Positions 47,050 through 55,562 of a stretch of DNA of 64,000 bases are shown here, piece after piece. The DNA lies in contig NZ_WPOO01000001.1 of assembly GCF_009755265.1 (NCBI RefSeq), forward strand, positions 248,001 to 312,000, in the 5' to 3' direction. Under the pieces are notes generated by a model that was not told the DNA's origin, did no database searches, and saw nothing but the letters and a program-made list of their open reading frames with translations. The stretch's first letter is position 1, and each line of letters opens with the position of its first letter. The DNA comes from Adlercreutzia rubneri. Its GTDB lineage: Bacteria; Actinomycetota; Coriobacteriia; Coriobacteriales; Eggerthellaceae. Both the position numbers and the translations under genes were made by a program.

Positions 47050-47075
47050 AAAAAAGGGCTGACCGAGGTCAGCCC
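47050..47075 (-). terminator. Palindromic repeat acting as ilvC terminator
   Basis: Minus strand GGGCTGACC-TC-GGTCAGCCC followed by TTTTTT, 28 bases beyond the ilvC stop. A member of the small-palindrome family. Confidence 0.8.
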
Positions 47076-47102
47076 CTACAGAACAACTATGGGAGATTTT
47101 TC

Positions 47103-48098
47103 CTACTCGTGGATCCAGCTGAACATGCCGCGGATGCGCTCGCCGGTCTTTTCGATCTCGTGGGTGTTGATGGCCTCGCGCTGCTCGAGGAGCCACGCGT
47201 GCCCGTTCTTGCAATCGGCGACGAATTCCTCGGCGAAAGCGCCGTCCTGGATGCGGGCCAGAATCTCTCGCATGGCCTCGCGGCTCTGCTCGTTGATGAC
47301 CTTCGGGCCCGCGTAGTACTCGCCGTACTCGGCGGTGTTGGAGATGGAGTAGTTCATGAAGTGGATGCCGCTCTCGTACATGAGGTCGACGATCATCTTC
47401 ATCTCGTGGTAGCACTCGAAGTAGGCGAGCTCCGGCGGGTAGCCCGCGTCCACCAAGGTCTCGAAGCCGGCCTTCACCAGCTCCACCAAACCGCCGCAGA
47501 GCACGGCCTGCTCGCCAAAGAGGTCCTCCTCGGTCTCCTGGGCGAAGGTGGCCTTGATGACGCCGGCACGCGCACCGCCCACGCCCCAGGCGTAGGATAG
47601 CGCGATGTCCCAGGCGTCCCCGGTGGCGTCCTGGGCCACGCAGATGAGGTCCGGCACGCCGGAGCCCTCGGTGTACTGGCGGCGCACGATGTGGCCGGGG
47701 CCCTTCGGCGCGCACATAATGACGTTCACGTCCTCAGGCGGGGTGATGTAGCCGTAGTGGACGTTGAAGCCGTGGGCGAAAGCGAGGGTGTCGCCGGCCT
47801 TCAAGTGCGGCGCGATGTAGGTCTCGTATACCTCGGGCTGCAGCTCGTCGGGCACGAGCACCATGATGAGGTCGGCCTCTTCGGCGGCCGTGGCCATGTC
47901 GGTCACGCGCAGGCCGGCCTCCTCGGCGGCCTCGATGGAGTGCGAGCCCTCGCGCAGGCCCACGCGCACGTCGCAGCCGGAGTCCTTGAGGTTCAGCGCG
48001 TGGGCATGACCCTGGGATCCGTAGCCGATGATGGCGATCTTCTTGTCCTTGATGATGTCGGGGTTGCAGTCCTGTTCGTAGTAGATGGTGACGGCCAT
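47103..48098 (-). CDS. ilvC: Ketol-acid reductoisomerase
   Basis: Isomerises and reduces acetolactate/acetohydroxybutyrate with NAD(P)H; 331 aa, short class I form. Seen: Rossmann motif IAIIGYGSQGHAHALNL, PDELQPEVYETYIAPHL, HGFNVHYGYITPP, and metal ligands in AVLCGGLVEL and CYHEMKMIVDLMYE. Last gene of the ilvDBNC operon. Confidence 0.97.
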   Translation of the reverse strand: MAVTIYYEQDCNPDIIKDKKIAIIGYGSQGHAHALNLKDSGCDVRVGLREGSHSIEAAEEAGLRVTDMATAAEEADLIMVLVPDELQPEVYETYIAPHLKAGDTLAFAHGFNVHYGYITPPEDVNVIMCAPKGPGHIVRRQYTEGSGVPDLICVAQDATGDAWDIALSYAWGVGGARAGVIKATFAQETEEDLFGEQAVLCGGLVELVKAGFETLVDAGYPPELAYFECYHEMKMIVDLMYESGIHFMNYSISNTAEYGEYYAGPKVINEQSREAMREILARIQDGAFAEEFVADCKNGHAWLLEQREAINTHEIEKTGERIRGMFSWIHE

Positions 48099-48136
48099 GA
48101 GTTTTGGTTCCTTTCTCTTGTTGCCTTTTCTATTTC

Positions 48137-48619
48137 CTAATCTCGCGAGCTGCGGGAGAGGGCCACTTTGCCGGTGCGGACAGTTTCCTTGATGCCGTAG
48201 GCGCGCAGCAGATCCTCCAGGCCCCGAAGCTTCGCGTCGTCGCCGGTGGCCTCGATGGTCAGCGAGCTTTTGCCCACGTCCACGATCTTCGCGCGGAAGA
48301 TGTTGGCGATCTCGATGATCTCGCTGCGGCGCTCGGACGCGGCGTTCACCTTGAACAGCACCAGCTCGCGCTCGATGGCGCCCTCATCGGTGAGGTCGGT
48401 GATCTTGTGCACGCTGATGAGCTTGTGCAGCTGCTTGGTGATTTGCTCGTAGGCCACGTCGTCGGCGAGCACGATGGCGGTGACGCGCGAGAGGGTGGGG
48501 TCTTCGGTAGGGCCCACGGACAGCGACTCGATGTTGAAGCCGCGCCGGGAGATGAGGCCTGTCACACGGGACAGCACGCCGGGGCGGTTCTCAACCAGGA
48601 CGGACAGAACGTGCTTCAT
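48137..48619 (-). CDS. ilvN: Acetolactate synthase small (regulatory) subunit
   Basis: 160 aa with an N-terminal ACT domain (LVENRPGVLSRVTGLISRRG then FNIESLSVGPT) and a C-terminal domain (IFRAKIVDVGKSSLTIEATG). Binds valine and feedback-regulates IlvB. ATG overlaps the ilvB stop (ATGA). Normal length. Confidence 0.95.
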   Translation of the reverse strand: MKHVLSVLVENRPGVLSRVTGLISRRGFNIESLSVGPTEDPTLSRVTAIVLADDVAYEQITKQLHKLISVHKITDLTDEGAIERELVLFKVNAASERRSEIIEIANIFRAKIVDVGKSSLTIEATGDDAKLRGLEDLLRAYGIKETVRTGKVALSRSSRD

Positions 48620-50712
48620 CGCGCGCCCCCCTTCTCTTCGTCGCCGTCGCGGAACAGCGTCTTCCAGTCTTCGGGGCGCACGTCCACGGTGGAGCCGTCC
48701 TGGCCCAAACGGGCGCCTGTGTCCTCGGGGTCTATCTCCCAGCGGCCGCCGAACTGGGCGTCCAGCTTGGCGCAGGGAGAGGTGGCGGCCGCCGCGCCGG
48801 CCGCGGCCGCCCGGGCCCGCAGAGAACCCGGGGCGGCGGGCACATCGGTGCGCACGGCGCCCACGGCCACGTCGATCGCCCCCATGACATCGCCCAAAGC
48901 CGCCCCCGGCGCCACCATGGGATAGACGTTCTGCTCGGGAGAGATGGCCACATCCAAGAGGTAGGGCCCCTCCGCGGCCAGCATGCGCTCGATAGCAGCA
49001 GTGACCTCGCCGGGCGCCTCCACGCGTTCGCCCTCCCAGCCGTAGGCCTCCGCCAGCTTCACGAAGTCGGGCACGGGCGCAAGCAGCGTCTGAGAATAGC
49101 GCTTGTCGTAGAACAGCTTCTGCCACTGGTGGACCATGCCGAGGCAGCGGTTGTCCAGGATCATGACCTTCACGGGCACGCCGTTGATGGCGGCCGTGGC
49201 CATTTCCTGGGAGTTCATCTGGAACGACCCGTCGCCGGCGATGCAGACCACCGTGGCGTCCGGGTTGGCCACCGCCGCTCCGATGGCGGCCGGGAAGCCG
49301 AAGCCCATGGTGCCCAGACCCCCGGAGGAGAGGAAGGTGCGCGGGAACTCCCGGGGCAGGAACTGGTGCGCCCACATCTGGTGCTGGCCCACCTCGGTGG
49401 TGACGATGGAGGCCGCCGGATCCAGCTGGCGTCCTAGCTCGGCAATGGCGAGCTCGGGGACGATCTCGTCGCTCTCCTCGTTCTCGGCCATGTTCGGGTG
49501 GTAGAACGGGTAGCGGGCGCGCCACGCGTCGATGTCGGCGATCCACTGGTCGTCTCGCGGGGCGGCGCCGTCCTTCTCGAGCACCTCGAGCATGCCGGCG
49601 ATGATACCCTTCAGATCGCCCACAATGGGCACATCGGCATCGCGGATCTTCCCGATCTCCGCCGGGTCGATGTCGATGTGCACGATCTTCGCGTTGGGGG
49701 CGAACTCGGTGACGCGTCCGGTGACCCGGTCGGAGAAGCGCGCGCCGGCGGCGATGATGAGGTCGGCCTCGGTCATGGCCATGTTCGAGTACTTCGCCCC
49801 GTGCATGCCCACCGGCCCCAAGTTCAGCGGATGGCTCGCGGGCACGCCGCCCTTGCCCATGAGGGTGACGACGGAGGGAATGCGCATCTTGTCCATGAGG
49901 GCCACAATCTCGTCGGTTGCCTCCGACGAGATGACGCCGCCGCCGACGTAGAGCAAAGGTTGTTCTGCTTCTTCCAGAAGGCGGCAGGCGGCGCGAATCT
50001 GCTTGGCGTTGCCGCGATAGGTGGGCTTGTAGGAGGGCAGGTTCACCGCATCTGGGTACTCGAAGACCATGGTCTCGCCGGCCACGTCGCTCGGGATATC
50101 TATGAGCACGGGACCGGGGCGCCCCGTGACGGCGATGTGGAAGGCCTCGCGGATGGTGCGGGTGAGCTCGTCGGTGGATTGCAGCAGGTAGGAGTGCTTG
50201 ACCACGGGCATCGTGATGCCCACGATGTCGGATTCTTGGAACGAGTCGGTGCCGATGACCCCCCGGCCCACCTGGCCGGTGATGACGACGAGGGGCACGG
50301 AGTCCATGTAGGCCGTGGCGATGCCGGTCACCGTGTTCGTGGCGCCCGGCCCCGAGGTGACGATGGCCACGCCGGCGCGCCCGGTGGAGCGGGCGTAGCC
50401 GTCGGCCATGTGCACGGCCCCCTGCTCGTGGCGGGCGAGCACGTGGGTGATCTGGTCGGAGTCGTACAGCGCGTCGTAGAGCTTGATGGCCTGGCCGCCC
50501 GGGTAGCCGAACACCGTCGTCACCCCCTCGGCCTCGAGGCTGGCGACGACGGCCTCGGCGCCAAGCATGGTGCGGCCCTGCTTGGCCGTGCGCGAGCCCG
50601 CACCCCGGGGCGCGCCTTGGGTGGCGGCGTTGCGCCGGACCGGCGTTGTCGGCTTGCCCTCGGCCGGCGTTGCCGCGCTTGCGGCTGCAGTGCTGTCGTT
50701 GATATCGCTCAC
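48616..50712 (-). CDS. ilvB: Acetolactate synthase large subunit, with terminal extensions
   Basis: TPP/FAD enzyme that condenses pyruvate to acetolactate or with 2-oxobutyrate; 698 aa, over 100 longer than usual. Core motifs: VFGYPGGQAIKLYD, ARHEQGAVHMADGYAR, and TPP motif VCIAGDGSFQMNSQEMAT. The GTG start overlaps the ilvD stop (GTGA), giving a ~48-residue Ala/Thr/Arg-rich extension before MLGAEAVVASLEAEG, a possible internal start. After NVYPMVAPGAAL, where the family normally ends, 87 residues follow (KLDAQFGGRWEIDPEDTG). Confidence 0.92.
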   Translation of the reverse strand: MSDINDSTAAASAATPAEGKPTTPVRRNAATQGAPRGAGSRTAKQGRTMLGAEAVVASLEAEGVTTVFGYPGGQAIKLYDALYDSDQITHVLARHEQGAVHMADGYARSTGRAGVAIVTSGPGATNTVTGIATAYMDSVPLVVITGQVGRGVIGTDSFQESDIVGITMPVVKHSYLLQSTDELTRTIREAFHIAVTGRPGPVLIDIPSDVAGETMVFEYPDAVNLPSYKPTYRGNAKQIRAACRLLEEAEQPLLYVGGGVISSEATDEIVALMDKMRIPSVVTLMGKGGVPASHPLNLGPVGMHGAKYSNMAMTEADLIIAAGARFSDRVTGRVTEFAPNAKIVHIDIDPAEIGKIRDADVPIVGDLKGIIAGMLEVLEKDGAAPRDDQWIADIDAWRARYPFYHPNMAENEESDEIVPELAIAELGRQLDPAASIVTTEVGQHQMWAHQFLPREFPRTFLSSGGLGTMGFGFPAAIGAAVANPDATVVCIAGDGSFQMNSQEMATAAINGVPVKVMILDNRCLGMVHQWQKLFYDKRYSQTLLAPVPDFVKLAEAYGWEGERVEAPGEVTAAIERMLAAEGPYLLDVAISPEQNVYPMVAPGAALGDVMGAIDVAVGAVRTDVPAAPGSLRARAAAAGAAAATSPCAKLDAQFGGRWEIDPEDTGARLGQDGSTVDVRPEDWKTLFRDGDEEKGGAR

Positions 50713-52379
50713 AGGATGATCGCCCCCTTGTCGGCAGAAGTTACCAGTTTCGCGTACTTGGCCAACACGCCCGCATCGTGCTTGGGCGCCGGTGGCTCCC
50801 ACGCCGCGCGCCGGCGCGCGAGCTCCTCGTCGCTCACGTTCAGCGTCAGCGCGCCGCCCTCGATGTCCACGGTGACGGAATCGCCCTCGCAGATGAGGGC
50901 GATGGGGCCGCCGGCCGCCGCCTCGGGGCTCACGTGCCCCACGGCCGGCCCCTTGGTGGCGCCGGAGAAGCGCCCGTCGGTGATCAGGGCCACCGAGGTG
51001 GAAAGCCCCATGCCGCAGATGGCCGAGGTGGGCGCGAGCATCTCGCGCATGCCCGGGCCTCCGGCCGGCCCCTCGTAGCGGATGACCACCACATCTCCCG
51101 GGGCGATCGCGCCGCCGTTGATGGCCGCGCAGGCCGCCTCTTCCGAATCGAACACGCGGGCCGGCCCGGTGTGGCATAACATGGACGGATCCACCGCCGC
51201 CTTCTTCACCACCGAGCCGTCGGGCGCCAGGTTGCCGTAGAGCACCTTGAGGGCGCCCTGGGCGGAATAGGGGTTCTCGCCCGTGCGGCACACCTCGCCG
51301 TCGGCCGGGGGGCAGCATCTCGCCAGGTACTCGGGCAGAGGCCCCATGCAGGTGAGCGCGCTCTCGTCCAGCAGCCCCAACCGCCCCAGCTCCCCCATGA
51401 CCGCCGGCACGCCGCCGGCACGGTACAGGTCGATGAGCGGGCGCGGGCCGGAGGGCGCGAGCTTCACCAAGTGCGGCGTGCGCGCGCTGGCCGCATCCCA
51501 GTCGGCCATGGTGATGGGGCACCCCGCTGCGTTCGCGATGGCCGTCAGGTGCAGCACCGTGTTCGTGGAGCCGCCGAAGGCCATGTCGCATTCCATGGCG
51601 TTGCGCACGGCCGCCGCATTCAGAATGTCCTTGATGCGCACGTTATCGCGGAGCAGTTCCATCACCTTCATGCCCGCGCGCTTGGCCAGACGAATCCGCT
51701 CGGAGTAGACGGCCGGCACGGTGCCGTTGCCCGGAAGCGCGATGCCGAGCGCCTCGCACAGGCAGTTCATGGAGTTCGCCGTGAACATGCCCGAGCAGCT
51801 GCCGCAGGTGGGGCAGGCCGTGTCCTCGAAGTAGGCGAGCTCCTCTTCGGTCATGGTGCCGGCCGCCACCTTCCCTGCCCCGTCGAAGAGCGTGTTCAGA
51901 TCGGTGGAGCCCTCCCCGTCCGGGCCCGTGCCGGGAAGCATGGGGCCGCCGGAGACGAACACCGTCGGCACGTTCGCCCGCAGCGCGCCCAAGATCATGC
52001 CGGGAACGATCTTGTCGCAGTTCGGGATGCACACCAGGCCATCGAAGGCGTGCCCCATGACGGCGCATTCCACGGAATCGGCGATGACCTCGCGCGATAC
52101 GAGCGAGTAGTGCATGCCCTCATGGTTCATGGCGATACCGTCGCACACGCCGATGGTGGAAATTTCGAAGGGGACGCCACCGGCCATATAGATGCCGGCC
52201 TTCACGGCCTCGGCGATCTTGTCCAAGTGGGTGTGCCCGGGAATGACGTCGTTGCGCGAGCTCAGCACCGCGATGAAGGGGCGGTCCATCTCCTCGTCGG
52301 TGATGCCGTCCGCTTTGAGCAGGCTGCGGTGCGGCGCGCGCGCCACCCCTCGCTTGATCTGGTCGCTCCTCAGTTCCAT
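50709..52379 (-). CDS. ilvD: Dihydroxy-acid dehydratase
   Basis: Iron-sulfur dehydratase giving 2-oxoisovalerate and 2-oxo-3-methylvalerate; 556 aa. Seen: the three cluster cysteine regions CIPNCDKIVPGM, TACPTCGSCSGMFTANSM and the earlier VCDGIAMNHEGMHYS, then AFGGSTNTVLHL and ITDGRFSGATKGPAVGHV. ATG at 52379 with GAGGAAG upstream; the in-frame extension to 52439 lies in the terminator. First gene after the leader. Confidence 0.97.
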   Translation of the reverse strand: MELRSDQIKRGVARAPHRSLLKADGITDEEMDRPFIAVLSSRNDVIPGHTHLDKIAEAVKAGIYMAGGVPFEISTIGVCDGIAMNHEGMHYSLVSREVIADSVECAVMGHAFDGLVCIPNCDKIVPGMILGALRANVPTVFVSGGPMLPGTGPDGEGSTDLNTLFDGAGKVAAGTMTEEELAYFEDTACPTCGSCSGMFTANSMNCLCEALGIALPGNGTVPAVYSERIRLAKRAGMKVMELLRDNVRIKDILNAAAVRNAMECDMAFGGSTNTVLHLTAIANAAGCPITMADWDAASARTPHLVKLAPSGPRPLIDLYRAGGVPAVMGELGRLGLLDESALTCMGPLPEYLARCCPPADGEVCRTGENPYSAQGALKVLYGNLAPDGSVVKKAAVDPSMLCHTGPARVFDSEEAACAAINGGAIAPGDVVVIRYEGPAGGPGMREMLAPTSAICGMGLSTSVALITDGRFSGATKGPAVGHVSPEAAAGGPIALICEGDSVTVDIEGGALTLNVSDEELARRRAAWEPPAPKHDAGVLAKYAKLVTSADKGAIIL

Positions 52380-52417
52380 AGGCCTCGCTTCCTCTCGCGC
52401 TGCGTCTCCAAATACAC

Positions 52418-52443
52418 AAAAACCCGCTGCAAGATGCACCGGG
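52418..52443 (-). terminator. Attenuator terminator upstream of ilvD
   Basis: Minus-strand hairpin CCCGGTGCA-TCT-TGCAGCGGG followed by TTTTTG, ending about 40 bases before the ilvD ATG. An intrinsic terminator inside the leader indicates transcription attenuation. Confidence 0.85.
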
Positions 52444-52499
52444 CCGGAAAACGAGACAGCCGTGCGACGACGCGCACAGGGAGGCTCTACGACAGATAA

Positions 52500-52690
52500 C
52501 GGTGTCGCCGGTCCGACGCTACTTGCCCCCTTCGGCCCGGCGGTAAGCCTGTCAACCGAAAGGTCGTTCGCACCGAACTGCTCAGAGGTGGCTTTTCGGG
52601 TCGCCCACCGCCTGCTCGCACCAACCGCAGGCTCTCTTCAGATGGGTTCGCCCCTACTTTTCCTCGTCAACGCATTTCATCGGTATTAAC
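52500..52690 (-). ncRNA. T-box-like leader of ilvDBNC
   Basis: The minus strand has the order of T-box Stem I elements: GACGAGG, AGTAGGGGCG, AGAGAGCC (52611-52637 with TTGGTGCGAGCAGG), then CCACCTCTGAGCAG at 52578-52592. A T-box-like AAGTAGCGTCGGACCGGCG follows at about 52511-52529. The expected UGGN bulge is not intact (TCGG instead), and the specifier is ambiguous: GCC lies immediately before ACCUCUGAG, CUC lies just inside it. Moderately supported. Confidence 0.6.
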
Positions 52691-52700
52691 TTGGCTCGGG

Positions 52701-52728
52701 AGTTTAGCACTCCTGCGATCAATCGCAA
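52701..52728 (-). promoter_or_regulatory. Promoter of ilvDBNC
   Basis: Minus strand TTGCGA, 16 bases, TAAACT just upstream of the T-box-like leader. Predicted start near 52694. Confidence 0.55.
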
Positions 52729-52889
52729 GGCTTTTCGCTCATATTTCTACGGGAATCTGACGAAACGGGCACGGGCGGTGACAAATGGGCCGCGCCGCTG
52801 TGACGTTTGACGGTCCGTCATGGAAGCTGACCGGCCATTCCGTAGACTGTTCAGGAAAGGGAAACGTCTATTCAGGAGAGGATACGGCC

Positions 52890-53915
52890 ATGAGCACCGC
52901 TACCGTCCATCGTCGCAAGCTGGCAACTACCGGGGCCGTCCCCTCGGGCGCCTCCGCAGCAAAGCCGAGGTCTCGCTCCCGCCGCCCTTCCATCATCGGC
53001 GGCCCCCGAAGCACCGTTCCCGTTCGGTCGCAAGGTGCCGAGCAACCGACACGGGCCGTCCGCGCCGCTTCCCTGCACCCGCGCCCCGCTGCCGCGGGCA
53101 ACTTCGTGCCCGATCCGGTCACCCTCGGGCTGACCGAGCGCGCCGAGCACCCCATGCTCGCACCTTCGTTGCACGCCTTCCGCGCCTACGCCTCGAACCA
53201 TCCGGAGTTCTCCGAGCTGAAGGCCCGGGGCCTCCTTCCCATGATGCGGGCCCACCAAGGATTGCGCCTGGCCATCTTCGGCGTCACCGCCGCCTTGGTG
53301 CTGCTTCTCGTAGCGCTTCTGGTCTACTGGTGGCTCCTTCCGGCTCCCGCCGCCGCCGACTCCCCTTACGCCACCGCCGATGCCGGCGCGGCCCAGAGCA
53401 CGGCCGTGGACCGGTGGGGGCAGGGCACGGTGCCCTCCCTGTACCAGAACGACGCCTCTTGGGCCGACGTCCCCTACGGCCAGGCCACGTTGGCTTCCAC
53501 CGGGGCTGCTCCCGTGGCGCTGGCCATGGCTTACGTGGCCGCGACCGGTGACACCGAGTACACCCCCGTCGCGTTCGCCCAATGGGCCACCGATCACGAC
53601 CTGACCGCCGCCGGCACCGACACCGTCGCCTCGTTCCTGCAACAGGCCGGCTCCGCGTTCGGCCTGGCCGTCGAGCCGGTGGAAGTTGACGCGCAGACGC
53701 TGCGGCGCGCCATCGTCTCGAATGTGCCCGTGCTCGTCGTCACCCAGCCCGGCACCTTCGCGCCGACAACCTCGGTGGTGGTGCTCGACGACATCGACAA
53801 GGACTCCCGCATCGTGCTGCACGACCCGACGAGCCCGAGCCGCTCGGCCAAGAGCTGGGCCTTCGACGACATCACCGACGCCGCCGCGCTCGCTTTCACG
53901 GTGCATGAGGCGTGA
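52890..53915 (+). CDS. Membrane protein with C39-like peptidase domain
   Basis: 341 aa. Seen: a basic Arg/Ser-rich N-terminus, one transmembrane segment at about residues 130-152 (IFGVTAALVLLLVALLVYWW), and an outward C-terminal domain (SLYQNDASWADVPYGQATLA, then APVALAMAYVAATGD and VPVLVVTQPGTF) resembling C39_2 papain-like proteins. The usual catalytic Cys after the Gln (as in QxxxxxC) is replaced: Gln-TL-A-S-T-G-A-A, so activity is doubtful. ATG at 52890 with AGGAGAGGA upstream. Single gene. Confidence 0.7.
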   Translation: MSTATVHRRKLATTGAVPSGASAAKPRSRSRRPSIIGGPRSTVPVRSQGAEQPTRAVRAASLHPRPAAAGNFVPDPVTLGLTERAEHPMLAPSLHAFRAYASNHPEFSELKARGLLPMMRAHQGLRLAIFGVTAALVLLLVALLVYWWLLPAPAAADSPYATADAGAAQSTAVDRWGQGTVPSLYQNDASWADVPYGQATLASTGAAPVALAMAYVAATGDTEYTPVAFAQWATDHDLTAAGTDTVASFLQQAGSAFGLAVEPVEVDAQTLRRAIVSNVPVLVVTQPGTFAPTTSVVVLDDIDKDSRIVLHDPTSPSRSAKSWAFDDITDAAALAFTVHEA

Positions 53916-53984
53916 TTTGTCCCTAGGAGAGCCGACGGCTATGGGCTAAAGTGGAAGGGAACAGCCCCTTCGAAAGGAAGCCCT

Positions 53985-54545
53985 ATGGATTATCGTCAAG
54001 TTACCGTGCACCCCGAGTCGCGCATCGCCCCCAACGCCACGTTGGTGGGCCATGTGGAAGTGGCCAAAGATGCCACGATCCTGTTCAATGCCACGCTGCG
54101 CGGCGATTACGGCAGCCGCATCGTCGTGGGCGAGGGCTCCAACGTGCAGGAGAACAGCTGTCTGCATCTCGATTACAACCAGGACTGCATCGTGGGCCGC
54201 GGCGTGACCATCGGCCACGGAGCTGTGGTGCATGGCTGCACCCTGGGCGACAACGTGCTCGTGGGCATGGGGGCCGTCGTCATGAACGGGGCCGTTATCG
54301 GCGCGAACTCGCTCGTGGCCGCAGGCGCCCTGGTGACCGAGGGCATGCAGGTGCCGGAAGGGTCGCTTGTGGTGGGCGTGCCGGCGAAGGTGCGCCGGAC
54401 GCTGACCGAGGAGGAAATCGCCGGCAACCGCGAGGCGGCCGAGGGCTACGCCGTCATCGGCCGCGACCTGGCCGAGCAGGGCATCCTCTACTGGGGCGCC
54501 GACATCCCCGCCGACGCGCGCACCATCGCCCTCGCGCGGGACTAG
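53985..54545 (+). CDS. Gamma-carbonic-anhydrase-like hexapeptide protein
   Basis: 186 aa left-handed beta-helix protein. Seen: isoleucine-patch repeats (NATLVGHVEVAKDATILFNA, RGDYGSRIVVGEGSNVQENS) and His residues in CLHLDYNQDCIVGRGVTIGHGAVVHGC at the positions of the zinc ligands of gamma-carbonic anhydrases (YrdA/PaaY family). AAAGGAAG lies upstream of the ATG. Whether it hydrates CO2 or acts as an acyltransferase-like protein is open. Confidence 0.85.
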   Translation: MDYRQVTVHPESRIAPNATLVGHVEVAKDATILFNATLRGDYGSRIVVGEGSNVQENSCLHLDYNQDCIVGRGVTIGHGAVVHGCTLGDNVLVGMGAVVMNGAVIGANSLVAAGALVTEGMQVPEGSLVVGVPAKVRRTLTEEEIAGNREAAEGYAVIGRDLAEQGILYWGADIPADARTIALARD

Positions 54546-54577
54546 CTAGAGGCGGCGCACTGCCAGATGAGTCCGTA

Positions 54578-54599
54578 GGGGCTGACCTTGGTCAGCCCC
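54578..54599. repeat. Small palindrome (GGGGCTGACC/GGTCAGCCCC)
   Basis: Perfect 10+2+10 palindrome in the convergent gap after the hexapeptide gene, followed by TAATG. No T-tract on either side; could still end transcripts from both sides. Confidence 0.65.
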
Positions 54600-54652
54600 T
54601 AATGCTCGAAAGCCGTAAAGGCTATCGCATTGGCGCCGATCATCTCGCGACA

Positions 54653-54676
54653 GGGGGGCGACCGAGGTCGCCCCCC
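54653..54676. repeat. Small palindrome (GGGGGGCGACC/GGTCGCCCCCC)
   Basis: Perfect 11+2+11 palindrome, followed by TACAG, 42 bases before the end of the phosphorylase gene. Same family as 2581 and 56109. Confidence 0.65.
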
Positions 54677-54717
54677 TACAGATGGGCTTTCGCACTAGTT
54701 TTCACGAGCGAAACGCG

Positions 54718-55548
54718 CTATATCTTGAGAAGAACCCCCTCAATAAGCCGGCAGAAGTCGGCTTCTCTTGTTTGGGCCACCTCGTGCACCTCCTCGTCGG
54801 AAGGGCTCGCGCCCTCCACGCCGCAGGCCATGTTGCTTACGAGCGAGATGCCGAGCACGCGCATCCCCACATGGCGCGCCGCGATGACCTCCTCGCACAC
54901 GGACATGGCCACAGTGTCGGCGCCCCAAGAGCGGAACATCTGAATCTCCGCCGGCGTCTCGAAGGAGGGGCCGAGCAGGCCCAGGTAGACGCCCTCCTGC
55001 ACGGGAATGGCCAGCGCCTCGGCAGTCTGCCGGGCCAGCTGGCGCAGGGCCGGGTCGTAAGCGTCCAACATGGAGAAGAACCGCGGCGCCATGGCGGCGG
55101 GCTCGGTACCGGTGATGGGGTTGCGCCCCGTGAAGTTCAGCTGGTCGGTCATGATGCAGAAGTCGCCGACGCGGTAGCTCTCGTTGATGGCGCCGGCAGC
55201 GTTGGTGGTGATGAGCGTACCAGCCCCGAGCCGGGCCATGAGCCACACGGGGAAGGCGACCTCTTGGGCGGTGTAGCCCTCGTAGCCGTGGAGACGTCCC
55301 TGCATGGCGAGCACCCGTTTGCCGCCCAGCATGCCGGCCACGAAGCGCCCCACGTGCCTGTTGGCCGTGGAGACGCCCATGCCGGGCACCTCGCCGAAGG
55401 GGACGAAGACGGGATCGGCGATGCGCTCGGCCAGAGGACCGAGCCCCGATCCCAAAATCAACCCGACTTCCGGCCGGAAAGCGCCCAGGCACTCCTCCAT
55501 CACCGCCTGGGCCTCATCCAGCGTCCCCCTCAGGTTTTCCAGAGCCAT
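54718..55548 (-). CDS. punA: Purine nucleoside phosphorylase
   Basis: 276 aa PNP/MTAP-family enzyme: purine nucleoside + phosphate to base + ribose-1-phosphate. Seen: ILGSGLGPLAERI, RHVGRFVAGMLGGKRVLAMQ, GRLHGYEGYTAQEV, ITTNAAGAINESY, GPSFETPAEIQMFRSWGAD and SNMACGVEG. ATG at 55548 with AGGAAGGA upstream; 14 bases after prmC. Confidence 0.92.
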   Translation of the reverse strand: MALENLRGTLDEAQAVMEECLGAFRPEVGLILGSGLGPLAERIADPVFVPFGEVPGMGVSTANRHVGRFVAGMLGGKRVLAMQGRLHGYEGYTAQEVAFPVWLMARLGAGTLITTNAAGAINESYRVGDFCIMTDQLNFTGRNPITGTEPAAMAPRFFSMLDAYDPALRQLARQTAEALAIPVQEGVYLGLLGPSFETPAEIQMFRSWGADTVAMSVCEEVIAARHVGMRVLGISLVSNMACGVEGASPSDEEVHEVAQTREADFCRLIEGVLLKI

Positions 55549-55562
55549 AGAGAATATCCTTC

